Shown here one piece after another: positions 34,966 through 43,500 of a stretch of DNA of 64,000 nucleotides; within the stretch, counting starts at the first letter, position 1, and the number at the start of each line of letters is the position of its first letter. Origin of the DNA: Myxococcus stipitatus (GTDB lineage: Bacteria > Myxococcota > Myxococcia > Myxococcales > Myxococcaceae); NCBI RefSeq assembly GCF_037414475.1, contig NZ_CP147913.1:6012001-6076000 (forward strand), given 5' to 3'. A program made the position numbers and the translations under genes. The notes under the pieces are model-generated. The model did not search any database. It saw only the letters and a list, made by a program, of their open reading frames with translations, and was not told the origin of the DNA.

Positions 34966-36483
34966 CTACTTCGGCGGACTGCGCAGGGCCCGGCGGGGAA
35001 TCTCCGCCTCGACGAAGATGCGGAACAGCTCGCGGTCGAGCTGGCCGGAGTCCGTCTCTCGCTTGAGGATGTCGAGCGCGAGGGTGTGGGGCACGGCCTT
35101 CTTGTAGGGCCGGTCGCTGGCGGTGAGCGCGTCGTAGATGTCCGCGATGGACATCATCCGCGACTGGATGGGGATGGTGCGCTCGGGGATGGCGCGCGGG
35201 TAGCCCGTGCCGTCGAGCTTCTCGTGGTGGGCGTAGGCGATTTCGGGCACCCGGCGCAGGGCGCGCGTCCACGGAATCTGGGTGAGGAAGCGGTAGGTGT
35301 GCTCGACGTGGCTCTCGATTTCGCGGCGCTCCTCGGGGGAGAGGGTGCCGCGAGGGATGGAGAGCGACTGGATTTCGCGAGGCAAGAGCAGCGGCTGGGG
35401 CAGCCCCTCGGAGTCCTCGAAGCGCAGGTGGCCCAGGTCGGCGAGCCGCTCGAAGCCGCCCTGTGCGAGCACGGTGGGGCGGTTGCAGGTGAGGACGAAG
35501 TCGAACACCTCGAGCAGGTGCTTCAGTTCGGCGGCGAGGCGGGCCTCCTCCTCGGCTTCGATATCGGACGCGGCCTCCTGGCCCCGGCGCTTCACGGCCT
35601 CATAGCGGCGGCGGTAGCTCTGGAGCTGGAGGTCCTTCCGGGCGAGTTGGAAGCGGGCCCGCAGCACGTCGAGCTCGTGCGGGTAGAGCTTCTCCGCCTT
35701 GACGAGCACGGGCTCGCGCACGCCGACCTTGCCGAAGTCATGCAGGAGCGACGCGTATCGCAGCTCCTGAAGCTCCGACGCGGAGAAGTGCACCCGCGCG
35801 TAGGGGCCGGAGGACAGGTGCTCGAGCGTCTGCGCGAGCGACACGGTGAGGTCCGCGACGCGCCCGGAGTGACCCGCGGTCGTCGGGTCCCGGGCCTCGA
35901 TGGCGACGACGGAGGCGGAGACGAAGCCCTCGAAGAGGCGGTTGATCTCCTCGTGGAGCAGGGCGTTTTCAATCGCGCCCGCGGCCTGGGCGCCGAGCGC
36001 GAGCAGGAGCTCTTCGTCCTCGGCGTTGAAGCCCTGGCCATCGAGCTTGTTGAGGGCCTGGATGACGCCCGTCACGTCGCCGTTGGCGTCGCGCATGGGC
36101 ACGCAGAGGATGGTCTTCGTCTGGTAGCCGCTGGAGACGTCGAACGAGCGGTTGAAGCGCGAGTCCGCGTAGGCGTCGGGGATGTTGATGATGGCGCCGG
36201 TGTGAGCGACCTGGCCCGCGACGCCGCTGCCCACCGGGAGCCGGATTTCGTTCTTGGCGCCCTGAGCCACCTTGCTCCACAGCTCATTGCGCTCGCGGTC
36301 CAGGATGAAGAGCGAGCAGCGGTCGGCTTCGACGACCTTGGTGGCCTCGAAGAGGATGAGGGGAAGCAGGAGGTCCAGGTCCCGCTCGGCGCTCATGGCC
36401 TTGGCGACGTCCAGGATGGACGTGAGCTTCGCCAGACGGCGGTTGAGGTCGGGCGGTGGCTGCGAAAAGACAGGAGAGAGCAC
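34966..36483 (-). CDS. GAF and HD-GYP protein with a long insertion
   Basis: A 505-residue cytoplasmic protein. GAF domain ~25-175, then an HD-GYP domain. HD is at residues 248-249 (LLHDFGK) and HHEKLDGTGYPR begins at 419, so about 170 residues separate the motifs where ~60 is usual. The insertion includes a charged, Ala/Glu-rich helical stretch (RRRYEAVKRRGQEAASDIEA). HD-GYP proteins hydrolyse cyclic di-GMP or 3',3'-cGAMP; the metal residues look intact. GTG 36483 is the first start; ATG is not available nearby. Confidence 0.85.
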   Translation of the reverse strand: MLSPVFSQPPPDLNRRLAKLTSILDVAKAMSAERDLDLLLPLILFEATKVVEADRCSLFILDRERNELWSKVAQGAKNEIRLPVGSGVAGQVAHTGAIINIPDAYADSRFNRSFDVSSGYQTKTILCVPMRDANGDVTGVIQALNKLDGQGFNAEDEELLLALGAQAAGAIENALLHEEINRLFEGFVSASVVAIEARDPTTAGHSGRVADLTVSLAQTLEHLSSGPYARVHFSASELQELRYASLLHDFGKVGVREPVLVKAEKLYPHELDVLRARFQLARKDLQLQSYRRRYEAVKRRGQEAASDIEAEEEARLAAELKHLLEVFDFVLTCNRPTVLAQGGFERLADLGHLRFEDSEGLPQPLLLPREIQSLSIPRGTLSPEERREIESHVEHTYRFLTQIPWTRALRRVPEIAYAHHEKLDGTGYPRAIPERTIPIQSRMMSIADIYDALTASDRPYKKAVPHTLALDILKRETDSGQLDRELFRIFVEAEIPRRALRSPPK

Positions 36484-36651
36484 CGGGCGGCTCCGGGGCA
36501 GTGGACCTGCGGCCGTGCAGGGCCCCGGCGTTGTAACACGCCCAGCCAGGTGGCCGCCCTCGGACAGGACCTACTCGGTTTTCTGCTTTCGAGCGGACGT
36601 CGAGGAATTCAACCCGTACGAGCGAGCAGGGAACCAGTTATGTAGCGCCGC

Positions 36652-37308
36652 ATGACTCGCCGCCCTGTTCGTATCTCTCCTTCGCTCCTGTCTTCTGACT
36701 TTGGCCGCCTCGCCGAGGAGGTCCGTGACATCGAAGCCGCTGGGGCTGACCTGATTCACGTTGATGTCATGGACGGCAGGTTTGTGCCGAACATCACGAT
36801 TGGTCCGGTGGTGGTGGAAGCCATCAAGCGGGTGGCGACGAAGCCGTTGGACGTGCACCTGATGATTGTGGAGCCGGAGCGGTACGTGGAGGCGTTTGTG
36901 AAGGCGGGGGCGGACGTGTTGACGGTGCACGTGGAGGCGAGCCCGCATCTGCATCGGACGTTGCAGGCGATTCGCAAGGCGGGGGCGAAGGCGTCGGTGG
37001 TGTTGAACCCGGGCACGCCCTTGTCGGCCATCGAGGAGGTGTTGGGGGACGTGGACATGGTGTTGTTGATGAGCGTGAACCCGGGGTTCGGGGGGCAGAG
37101 CTTCATCGAGTCCACGGTGGACAAGGTCCGCCGGCTGCGGGCGATGTTCGATGCGCGCGGGTTGGACACGGACATCGAGGTGGATGGGGGCATCAACGCC
37201 GAGACGGCGCGCCAGGTGGTGGCCGCGGGGGCGACGGTGTTGGTGGCGGGCAGCTACGTCTTCGGGGCGAAGGACCGGGCGGCGGCGATTCGTTCGCTGC
37301 GGCCGTGA
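36652..37308 (+). CDS. rpe: ribulose-phosphate 3-epimerase
   Basis: A 218-residue TIM barrel that interconverts ribulose-5-phosphate and xylulose-5-phosphate. [40 protein letters not shown] and EVDGGIN carry the catalytic Asp/His and phosphate-binding residues. Length is normal. A -10-like TATGTA sits a few bases upstream of ATG 36652. Codon use is less G/C-biased than that of its neighbours (more GTG/TTG runs). Confidence 0.97.
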   Translation: MTRRPVRISPSLLSSDFGRLAEEVRDIEAAGADLIHVDVMDGRFVPNITIGPVVVEAIKRVATKPLDVHLMIVEPERYVEAFVKAGADVLTVHVEASPHLHRTLQAIRKAGAKASVVLNPGTPLSAIEEVLGDVDMVLLMSVNPGFGGQSFIESTVDKVRRLRAMFDARGLDTDIEVDGGINAETARQVVAAGATVLVAGSYVFGAKDRAAAIRSLRP

Positions 37309-37315
37309 GGCGCGG

Positions 37316-37696
37316 TCAGGCCCGCGTGCGAGCGACGGTGGTGGCGAGCCGCGCGACGCGGGTCATGAACGTGGGGTCGAAGGGCTTCACCTCGTAGTCG
37401 TCGGCCCCGAGCTCGAAGCAGACGTGGCGGGTGAACTGGTCTTCGACGCCGCTGAGGATGATGACCTTGCAGTCGCGAGTGGACGGGTCCTGCTTGAGTT
37501 GAGCGAGGAGGTCCCGGCCGTCCTGGTGTTGGTTGATGTCCAGGATGATGACCGCGGGGCGGTGCATGCGCGCCAGCTCCAGCACCCGCTCCGACGTCGT
37601 ATCCGAGATGCACGTCAGGCCGGAGCGCTTCGCCTCCCGGGCGAGGGCCGACACGACGAGCGGTTCATCATCGGAGATGAGGACGACGGGGGGCAT
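37316..37696 (-). CDS. single-domain response regulator
   Basis: A 126-residue CheY-like receiver with no output domain. Acidic pair near the start (ISDDEP), phospho-Asp in VIILDINQHQDG, Thr/Ser in ILSG and Lys in VKPFDP are present. It probably passes phosphate or docks to a partner such as one of the hybrid kinases; none is adjacent. ATG 37696 is conservative; GTG 37714, with GAGAAGG nine bases upstream, may be the real start. Transcribed from its own promoter (37751-37778). Confidence 0.87.
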   Translation of the reverse strand: MPPVVLISDDEPLVVSALAREAKRSGLTCISDTTSERVLELARMHRPAVIILDINQHQDGRDLLAQLKQDPSTRDCKVIILSGVEDQFTRHVCFELGADDYEVKPFDPTFMTRVARLATTVARTRA

Positions 37697-37750
37697 GGTT
37701 GATTCGCGCTGCACGGCCAACAACCTTCTCGGCCCTAGAGGGGACTGGTG

Positions 37751-37778
37751 AATATATCTGGAAGTACCGGAATGTCAG
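37751..37778 (-). promoter_or_regulatory. promoter of the response regulator gene
   Basis: Minus strand: CTGACA (37778-37773), 16 bases, TATATT (37756-37751). This is a close sigma-70 match in otherwise GC-rich sequence. Transcription should start near 37744. Confidence 0.55.
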
Positions 37779-37871
37779 GGAGTTTTGAAAGGGCGGGGGA
37801 ACGGGTGAGGGTCCTTCCGGACACCTGGTGAGGGAGGAAGGGGGAGGGGAACGAAAGGTGATCCGAGGACG

Positions 37872-37900
37872 TTGACTCAGCCGTGCGGCTCGGGTACTAC
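37872..37900 (+). promoter_or_regulatory. promoter of tRNA-Pro
   Basis: TTGACT (37872-37877), 17-base spacer, TACTAC (37895-37900), about 50 bases upstream of the mature tRNA. Confidence 0.5.
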
Positions 37901-37951
37901 CGCCCGCACTTTCGCCGGTCCCGAGGAGTACCCACCGGCGGACGGACATAT

Positions 37952-38028
37952 CGGGGAGTGGCTCAGCCTGGTAGAGCACTTGGTTCGGGACCAAGGGGTC
38001 GCAGGTTCAAATCCTGTCTCCCCGACCA
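37952..38028 (+). tRNA. tRNA-Pro (anticodon CGG)
   Basis: A complete cloverleaf: acceptor CGGGGAG/CTCCCCG, D-arm with GGCTCAGCCTGGTAGAGC, anticodon stem CTTGG/CCAAG with loop TTCGGGA (anticodon CGG, reads CCG), T-arm with GGTTCAAATCC, discriminator A and an encoded CCA end (38026-38028). It has its own promoter and a strong terminator. Confidence 0.96.
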
Positions 38029-38035
38029 TGTGAAT

Positions 38036-38085
38036 GGCCCAGGAGTTTCGCGAACCTTCGCGAGGACTCCTGGGCCTTTCTTTTT
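38036..38085 (+). terminator. intrinsic terminator after tRNA-Pro
   Basis: A perfect 11-bp stem, GGCCCAGGAGT with ACTCCTGGGCC, with a further short TCGCGA/TCGCGA pairing inside the loop, followed by TTTCTTTTT. Confidence 0.88.
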
Positions 38086-38126
38086 CCCGCGAGCACTTCC
38101 AGCGCTGACTCTGGGCCTGTGCTCAG

Positions 38127-39074
38127 GTGGCGGTGGTCTTGTCCTCACTGCACCTGAAGCCCGCCGCTCCTGCCTGTGTGCCCGACAGTCCACTGGGGGC
38201 ACCCATCCCCTGGCCTGATGGACGGCATGTCGCCGCCAATGCGGGTCAGCGCATCTTTCTGTGGGATGTCCAGACGGGCGTCTGCGCGAGGACGCTCGAG
38301 ACCCGCGCCATTCACAGTCCCCCGATGTTCCACCTGGCCAGCGAGCCTGGGCTGGGGCGGGTGCTCGAAGCCCACGAGCTTCGCGCCTTCGCGGTCTGGG
38401 ATTCGGGGGACTGGCAATGCCTCCAGACCTTCAAGGGGCATGGCGAGCCGGTGCGGGCCGCGGTGTTCGTTGAGGAGGACCGGGTCGTCTCCATCAGTGG
38501 CGATGGCACCGCGCAGCTCTGGGATGCATGGACAGGGGAGTCACTTCGCCTGATGGAGTTCAGGGTCCCTTTCGCGCTCGCGAGGGACCCGGTGACGGGG
38601 CTAGTCGCCATCAGTGGGCACCGGGGCTCTGTCGTCGTGCTCGACGGCCCGACGCTGGAGGTCCGAGCGGGGCTCCACCTGCCCATGGTGGAGGCGAGAT
38701 ACGAGAAGGGCGGCGCGAGGGAGGGCGGCAGGCCGACCCACGGAATCCATGCGTTGACGTGGCACCCCGATGGCGAACACCTGCTCGGTGGGGGTGGAGA
38801 CTTCGTCGCGCGGATGTTCCATGGCCAGACGGGCCGCGTCGTGTGGGAGTGGCACGGCCATTCGGATGGAGTGGTCGCCGTGGCGGTCTGTGCGGAGCGA
38901 GGGCTCCTGTGTACCGGGAGCTACGACGGCACCGTGCGCGTCTGGTCGCTCCACTCGACCGAGTGCCTGGCGGTGCATGACTTGGGTGCCCCCGACATCG
39001 GTGGGCTGTGCCTCTCGGGCGGGGTCATCTACGTGACGGTGCGGAACGAGCTTCGGGTGATTCCATTGCCGTGA
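38127..39074 (+). CDS. WD40-repeat protein
   Basis: A 315-residue protein with about six WD-like blades: GQRIFLWDVQTG, the GH...AQLWDAWTG and GSYDGTVRVWSLHS units are clearest, with GH/WD pairs weaker elsewhere. It should form a beta propeller that holds partners together; no enzyme domain. GTG 38127 follows the tRNA terminator closely; no Shine-Dalgarno is seen. No clear link to neighbours. Confidence 0.75.
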   Translation: MAVVLSSLHLKPAAPACVPDSPLGAPIPWPDGRHVAANAGQRIFLWDVQTGVCARTLETRAIHSPPMFHLASEPGLGRVLEAHELRAFAVWDSGDWQCLQTFKGHGEPVRAAVFVEEDRVVSISGDGTAQLWDAWTGESLRLMEFRVPFALARDPVTGLVAISGHRGSVVVLDGPTLEVRAGLHLPMVEARYEKGGAREGGRPTHGIHALTWHPDGEHLLGGGGDFVARMFHGQTGRVVWEWHGHSDGVVAVAVCAERGLLCTGSYDGTVRVWSLHSTECLAVHDLGAPDIGGLCLSGGVIYVTVRNELRVIPLP

Positions 39075-39306
39075 CCAGGCATTGGAGAGGAGCCAGTGAG
39101 GAAGCGGAAGAACATCCATCTCCGGGGTCCTCTATCCACGACGTGCTCCATGCAAAGTGCGGGGGACGCAGAGTCAGCTCAATCCCAGTCGTGGAAAGCC
39201 CTTACTTCTCCAGTCCGCGCCACGAGACTCGGCCTGAAGTAACCAGGCCATTGAATAACAAGGTGCCCGGTGCGTCTTGGGATTGAGTCCCTCGCTGGAG
39301 TCAGAC

Positions 39307-40083
39307 ATGCCCCGATGTTCCGCCGGCATTTGCGCCGTAGGTTTGCTCGTCACCGCGTGCGGGGGCTCGACCCGGCACCAGTCCTTGCTTGAGCGGCGGG
39401 ATGCCATTCGGGCCAGTCACGAGGAGGAAGCCGCACGTCAGCTTGAAACGTACCGCGCCAGCGATGGCTTTCAGGAGTCCCGCTGGGGGATGTCACCCGA
39501 AGAGGTGCGGGCGCTCTACCCGAACGTCCAGTTGACACGTCACGGCACCTTCTTCATCTCCAATCAAGTCGCGGACCGGGACGCTGTTGTGGAGTTCCAT
39601 TTCGTCCACAACAAGCTCGCCGCCGCGACTGTCTTCTTCCTCCCCACGAGACCCGTGAGAGAGGGGTTCGAGTCGCTCGCGGAGCTTCTCAAGATGAAGT
39701 ACGGCCCTCCGAGATTCAGCGAAGACTCCGCGGCCAGTGCCGGTGATGCCGCCGCGTTCGTCGACTTGATCGAACTCCTTGTCGTGAGCATCGATGCCCT
39801 GAGCGGAAAAGGTGGGAGCCATCGGGACTCGCCTCTCGACGACGCAGAAAGTCGGGCACGACGGGAGCGAGCCCACCTTGAAAGGCTCGAAGCCCAGCAC
39901 ACCTTCCGCCTCTTCCACTCTTGGAGCAACCCCGAGACCGAAGTGGTGCTGCTCGGTCAAAGCCAGCACAACAGCTCGCTGCTCGTCCTGCGCTACGAGA
40001 GTCTTGTGTTCAAGCCCCAACTCATCGAGGTCCAGCAACGCAAGGCAGCCGAGCTCAAGCAGTCGCAAGCCAAGGACCTGTAG
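39307..40083 (+). CDS. lipoprotein of unknown function
   Basis: A 258-residue protein beginning MPRCSAGICAVGLLVTACGG, with a lipobox (VTAC; lipid Cys at residue 18). The mature part has long charged helices at each end and a central beta region containing RWGMSPEEVRALYPN, a pattern seen in bacterial envelope proteins that sense or bind small molecules. I do not recognise a specific family. GGAG precedes the ATG by 7 bases. The 39075-39306 gap upstream holds no gene. Confidence 0.7.
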   Translation: MPRCSAGICAVGLLVTACGGSTRHQSLLERRDAIRASHEEEAARQLETYRASDGFQESRWGMSPEEVRALYPNVQLTRHGTFFISNQVADRDAVVEFHFVHNKLAAATVFFLPTRPVREGFESLAELLKMKYGPPRFSEDSAASAGDAAAFVDLIELLVVSIDALSGKGGSHRDSPLDDAESRARRERAHLERLEAQHTFRLFHSWSNPETEVVLLGQSQHNSSLLVLRYESLVFKPQLIEVQQRKAAELKQSQAKDL

Positions 40084-40114
40084 GTCGAAGGCGGGTTCCT
40101 CGAGCCGCCGGCCT

Positions 40115-40153
40115 CATGTCCGGAACTGACAGAACGTCGTCATTGCGGACATG
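40115..40153. promoter_or_regulatory. spaced inverted repeat before the GlxA-type regulator
   Basis: CATGTCCG (40115-40122) and CGGACATG (40146-40153) are exact inverses, centred 31 bp (three helix turns) apart. The right arm covers the first possible ATG (40151). This fits an autoregulatory site for a dimeric AraC-type protein, but it is untested. Confidence 0.4.
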
Positions 40154-40177
40154 GGGGCTGATGAAGACGATGCGGGC

Positions 40178-41161
40178 ATGTTCACGAGCCGCCGCGTGGT
40201 CATCGCGGTCTTCCCAGATGTCGATCTCCTCGATGTCACCGGCCCCGCAGAGGTGTTTGCCATGGCCAACCGGGAGACCGGGGGCAAGGCCGGCTACCGG
40301 GTCCAGCTCGCGGGGCCGACCTCGGGCGTGGTCACGACATCGGCGGGTGTGCGTCTGGTCGCGGACCTCTCGTTCGCCGAGGTCGACGGTGTCCTCGACA
40401 CGCTGCTGGTCCCCGGTGCGGTGGAGATGCTCCCCAGCGGCCCGGTTCCACGGATAGACGAGAACGTCGTCACATGGCTGCAGACAGCCGCGCCCATGGC
40501 CCGGCGGGTCGCGTCTGTCTGTGTGGGCGCCCATCTGCTGGCGGCGGCGGGATTGCTCGACGGCAAGACGGCCACGACGCATTGGTCGACCGCCGAGCGT
40601 CTCGCGGCCGACCACCCCAAGGTGAAGGTGGACCCCGACCCCATCTTCGTCCGGTGCGGGAGGATTTGGACCGGGGCCGGAATCAGCGCCTGCATGGACC
40701 TGTCGTTGGCGCTGGTGGCCGAGGACCTCGGCGAAGAGGTGGCCCTCGCGGTGGCCCGCCAACTGGTCATGTACCTCAAGCGCCAGGGCGGGCAGAGCCA
40801 GTTCTCGGTTCCACTGAGCCAGCCACCCGCCTCTCGAAGGGACATCGATGACCTGCGCATGTACATCGCCGACCATCTCGAGGATGACCTCTCCGCGGCG
40901 ACTCTCGCGGCGCGGATGTCCCTGAGCGAGCGGCAATTCGCTCGGGTCTTCCGGCAGGAGACGGGCACCACGCCCGCCGCGTATGTCGAGGCCACGCGGG
41001 TGGAGCCGGCTCGCCGCATGCTGGAGAGCACGGACCAGCCGCTCGACGACGTGGCAAGGGCCAGTGGACTGGGCTCGGTGGAGACCCTTCACCGCGCATT
41101 GCGCAGACAGATTGGCATTGCCCCCGCGGCCTACCGCCGCCGGTTCCGCACCGCGAACTGA
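40178..41161 (+). CDS. GlxA-family transcriptional regulator (DJ-1/PfpI plus AraC)
   Basis: About 327 residues. Residues ~5-190 form the DJ-1/PfpI-like domain (VFPDVDLLDVTGPAEVFAMA and the Cys elbow VCVGAHLLAAAGLLDG); residues ~215-325 hold two AraC helix-turn-helix motifs (LAARMSLSERQFARVF and the LDDVARASGLGSVETLHRAL region). Such regulators usually control a neighbouring hydrolase. Here the isochorismatase-like gene follows after 88 bases on the same strand. ATG 40151 would add nine residues but lies under an inverted repeat. Confidence 0.88.
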   Translation: MFTSRRVVIAVFPDVDLLDVTGPAEVFAMANRETGGKAGYRVQLAGPTSGVVTTSAGVRLVADLSFAEVDGVLDTLLVPGAVEMLPSGPVPRIDENVVTWLQTAAPMARRVASVCVGAHLLAAAGLLDGKTATTHWSTAERLAADHPKVKVDPDPIFVRCGRIWTGAGISACMDLSLALVAEDLGEEVALAVARQLVMYLKRQGGQSQFSVPLSQPPASRRDIDDLRMYIADHLEDDLSAATLAARMSLSERQFARVFRQETGTTPAAYVEATRVEPARRMLESTDQPLDDVARASGLGSVETLHRALRRQIGIAPAAYRRRFRTAN

Positions 41162-41249
41162 CGTATCTCTTTGTCTTTCTTCACCGGGCGCGACCTTGTT
41201 GGTCAAAGTCGCGCCTTTCCCTCAACCCCTCACGGAATAGGACCCTGTC

Positions 41250-41855
41250 ATGACTGCCTCCAAGAGCCTGCGAAACGTCATCGGCCTCGACAATCAATTG
41301 CCTCGGCTCGCCGACGCGACGCTCATCTTCATCGACTTCCAGAACACCTACTGCAAGGGCGTCATGGCGCTGGAGGGCGCGGACAAGGCCCTCTCGGCGG
41401 GAGCACGCTTGCTGGCGGCGGCCCGTGCCGCGGGCACGCGGGTCATTCATGTCATGCACGACGGAGGCGCGGGCTCGCCGTACGACATCCGCGCGGAGAT
41501 TGGCGCCATCTGCGCCGAAGTGGCCCCCATCGCTGGAGAGCGAGTCGTGGTGAAGAAGTTTCCCAACTCCTTCCACGACACGGACCTGGAGAAGACCCTC
41601 CGTGAGCTGAACGCGGGCACGGAGCTGGTGCTGGCGGGCTTCATGACGCACATGTGCGTGGCCTTCACGGCCCAGGGGGCCTTCAACCTCGGCTACCGCC
41701 CCACCGTCGTCGCCGAGGCCACCGCCACCTGCTCGCTCACCGCCCCCGACGGCTCCATCGTGCCCGCCGCCTCGCTGAAGACGGCCGCGCTCACCACCAT
41801 CAACGACCTGTTCGGCGTCGTGGTCCCCGCCGTCAACGACCTGACCGCGAAGTAA
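41250..41855 (+). CDS. isochorismatase-family cysteine hydrolase
   Basis: A 201-residue hydrolase with the complete Asp-Lys-Cys triad: FIDFQNTYC (Asp), VVKKFPNSF (Lys) and GFMTHMCV (Cys), plus a cis-peptide Gly region. Relatives hydrolyse isochorismate, nicotinamide or other amides/carbamates; the linked GlxA-type regulator is common for those of unknown substrate. GGAATAGGA lies upstream of the ATG. Ends at a strong hairpin shared with the convergent serpin gene. Confidence 0.87.
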   Translation: MTASKSLRNVIGLDNQLPRLADATLIFIDFQNTYCKGVMALEGADKALSAGARLLAAARAAGTRVIHVMHDGGAGSPYDIRAEIGAICAEVAPIAGERVVVKKFPNSFHDTDLEKTLRELNAGTELVLAGFMTHMCVAFTAQGAFNLGYRPTVVAEATATCSLTAPDGSIVPAASLKTAALTTINDLFGVVVPAVNDLTAK

Positions 41856-41888
41856 CTCGCGAACGCGGACCCACCGATGGAGATGGGC

Positions 41889-41921
41889 GTCGCGGAGCAG
41901 ATGATGTCGCTGCTCCGCGAC
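41889..41921. terminator. hairpin between convergent isochorismatase and serpin genes
   Basis: GTCGCGGAGC and GCTCCGCGAC make a perfect 10-bp stem with a 13-base loop. There is no T-run on either side, so it is a candidate bidirectional terminator of the factor-aided type. Confidence 0.5.
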
Positions 41922-42000
41922 CAGGCCGTGACGGAGTGATGGCTCGTGGCCGCCCCACCCGCGTGGCAGGGACGGCCACCTCCCCTCGAACCGTCTGGGC

Positions 42001-43293
42001 CTAGAGCTTCACGATACGGCCCAGGAAGAGCACGCTCTGGGTGTTCGCCTCCTCGATGACGAAGAGGAACGGGCGGTTCACCTCGAACATGGGGGGCATG
42101 GACACAGGTCCCATCTCGATGCCCGTCGCGGCGGCGGCCTCGCTGCCCTTCTCATCCACGGCGAGGAACGCCTGGTGCTGCGCGCCCGTCACGGCGAGCT
42201 TCTCCTTCGTCGAGATGCCAGACAGGTCCGCGCCCGCGGTGAACGCGCTCGTCATGCCCAGGTTGCGCAGCGGCTCCACGAGGGAGACCGCCTGGCGCAC
42301 CTCGAAGCGCGGTAGCGTCACATACAGGTGCTGCTCGCGCAGTTGGCTGCGCACCGAGCCCAGGAACGCCGCGGACAGCCGCCCCTCCACCGCCGCGAAC
42401 TGGCCCGCGTCCGGGACGATGATGAACATGCGGAAGGCATTGCCCACGTAGGGCAGGGCGAGCGCGCGGTAGCCCTCACCCTGCATGGTGGGGAAGGTCC
42501 CCGTGGTGGACATCGTCTGGACGGACGAGGCCGCGCCCGTCAGGCCATGGAAGTCCTGCGCGCGTGTCGCCTCGGGCATGAACGGCCGGCGCCAGCTGCC
42601 CTTGAAGTACAGCGCGTTGGCGAGCACCAGCCGCGTGTCGCCACGGATTTCACCCTCGGGAATCAGGCTCGGGATGCGGTCCTCGGTCTCCTTGGCGACC
42701 CAGCCGTTGATGGCGCGGCGCGCACCCTCCGGGTCCTCGGAGATATCCAGCGAGTACATGCCCGTGCCGTGGTGCTCGGCGAGCAGGTCCAGGTAGGCCG
42801 GCTCGACCTCGTAACCCTTCTGGGAGAACAGGGCGTTCATCGTCCGGAAGGTGGGGGCCGTCCCCTTGTCTCCGTGCGTCTGGCCCGCCTGTCCCTGGAG
42901 CGAGAGGCTCAACCAGTTGAACGCGGGATGGAGCCGCTCGGGTGGCAGGGTGAACTTGAGCGCCTGGGCCATCTGGGCGGCGGTGTCTCCTCTCGCCCCC
43001 GCGTACAGCATGCCGAACGCCTGGGTGATGCTCAGCGGAGAGAAGAGGGCGTTCTCACCGGGCTGGGTCACCTGCCGGTACACGGCTACGCCAAAGTCGG
43101 TGTTGTCCGCGACGAGCGTCGCGCGGTCGGCGTCGGAAACCTGAGGGGACCGCGCCCGCTCCTTGTTGGAGGAGAGGAGCTCTCCTGGGGGCGGAGTCTT
43201 CCCGGGCTGCGGCGTCTGGGAATCCGAATCACATCCCGCGGTTGCCAGCAGGGCGGCGAGTGCACAGACGCGCAGCGGCTTCGACACAATCAT
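42001..43293 (-). CDS. serpin, lipoprotein
   Basis: A 430-residue serine-protease inhibitor with a lipoprotein signal (lipid Cys in LLATAGC, residue 21) and a ~40-residue linker. Serpin core is complete: NALFSPLSITQAF, LVLANALYFKGSW and the C-terminal NRPFLFVIEE strand. The hinge EKGSEAAAATG (residues 381-391) has the small residues needed for loop insertion, so it should be inhibitory. Aligned to alpha-1-antitrypsin the scissile bond is Val397-Ser398 with Pro at P2, P3' and P4'. Val at P1 points to elastase-like proteases. GAAAGG precedes the ATG by 8 bases. Confidence 0.93.
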   Translation of the reverse strand: MIVSKPLRVCALAALLATAGCDSDSQTPQPGKTPPPGELLSSNKERARSPQVSDADRATLVADNTDFGVAVYRQVTQPGENALFSPLSITQAFGMLYAGARGDTAAQMAQALKFTLPPERLHPAFNWLSLSLQGQAGQTHGDKGTAPTFRTMNALFSQKGYEVEPAYLDLLAEHHGTGMYSLDISEDPEGARRAINGWVAKETEDRIPSLIPEGEIRGDTRLVLANALYFKGSWRRPFMPEATRAQDFHGLTGAASSVQTMSTTGTFPTMQGEGYRALALPYVGNAFRMFIIVPDAGQFAAVEGRLSAAFLGSVRSQLREQHLYVTLPRFEVRQAVSLVEPLRNLGMTSAFTAGADLSGISTKEKLAVTGAQHQAFLAVDEKGSEAAAATGIEMGPVSMPPMFEVNRPFLFVIEEANTQSVLFLGRIVKL

Positions 43294-43457
43294 GGGGCAG
43301 GCCTTTCAAGGTGTGTTGCGGGCCGCACCGTTAGCAAACGTCATGCACACAGCCGCTCACTGAGAATTCAACGTCTTGGCGAACCCCTCGCCGAGGATTC
43401 CTCGGATTTTCGAGGCTCCGCCGGTTCTTTCCCGAGGGCCCCACGAACAGGCCCCGT

Positions 43458-43494
43458 ATATTCCTTGACGGGAATATGCCTCAGTGGGCATATA
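43458..43494 (+). promoter_or_regulatory. promoter of the ArsR-type gene overlapped by two palindromes
   Basis: TTGACG (43465-43470), 18 bases, CATATA (43489-43494), giving a start at or next to ATG 43501. ATATTCC-N6-GGAATAT (43458-43477) covers the -35, and ATATGCC-N6-GGCATAT (43474-43493) covers the spacer and -10. Their centres are 16 bp apart. Both are perfect 7-bp inverted repeats with the ATAT ends typical of ArsR-family operators. Confidence 0.65.
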
Positions 43495-43500
43495 GGGCTC

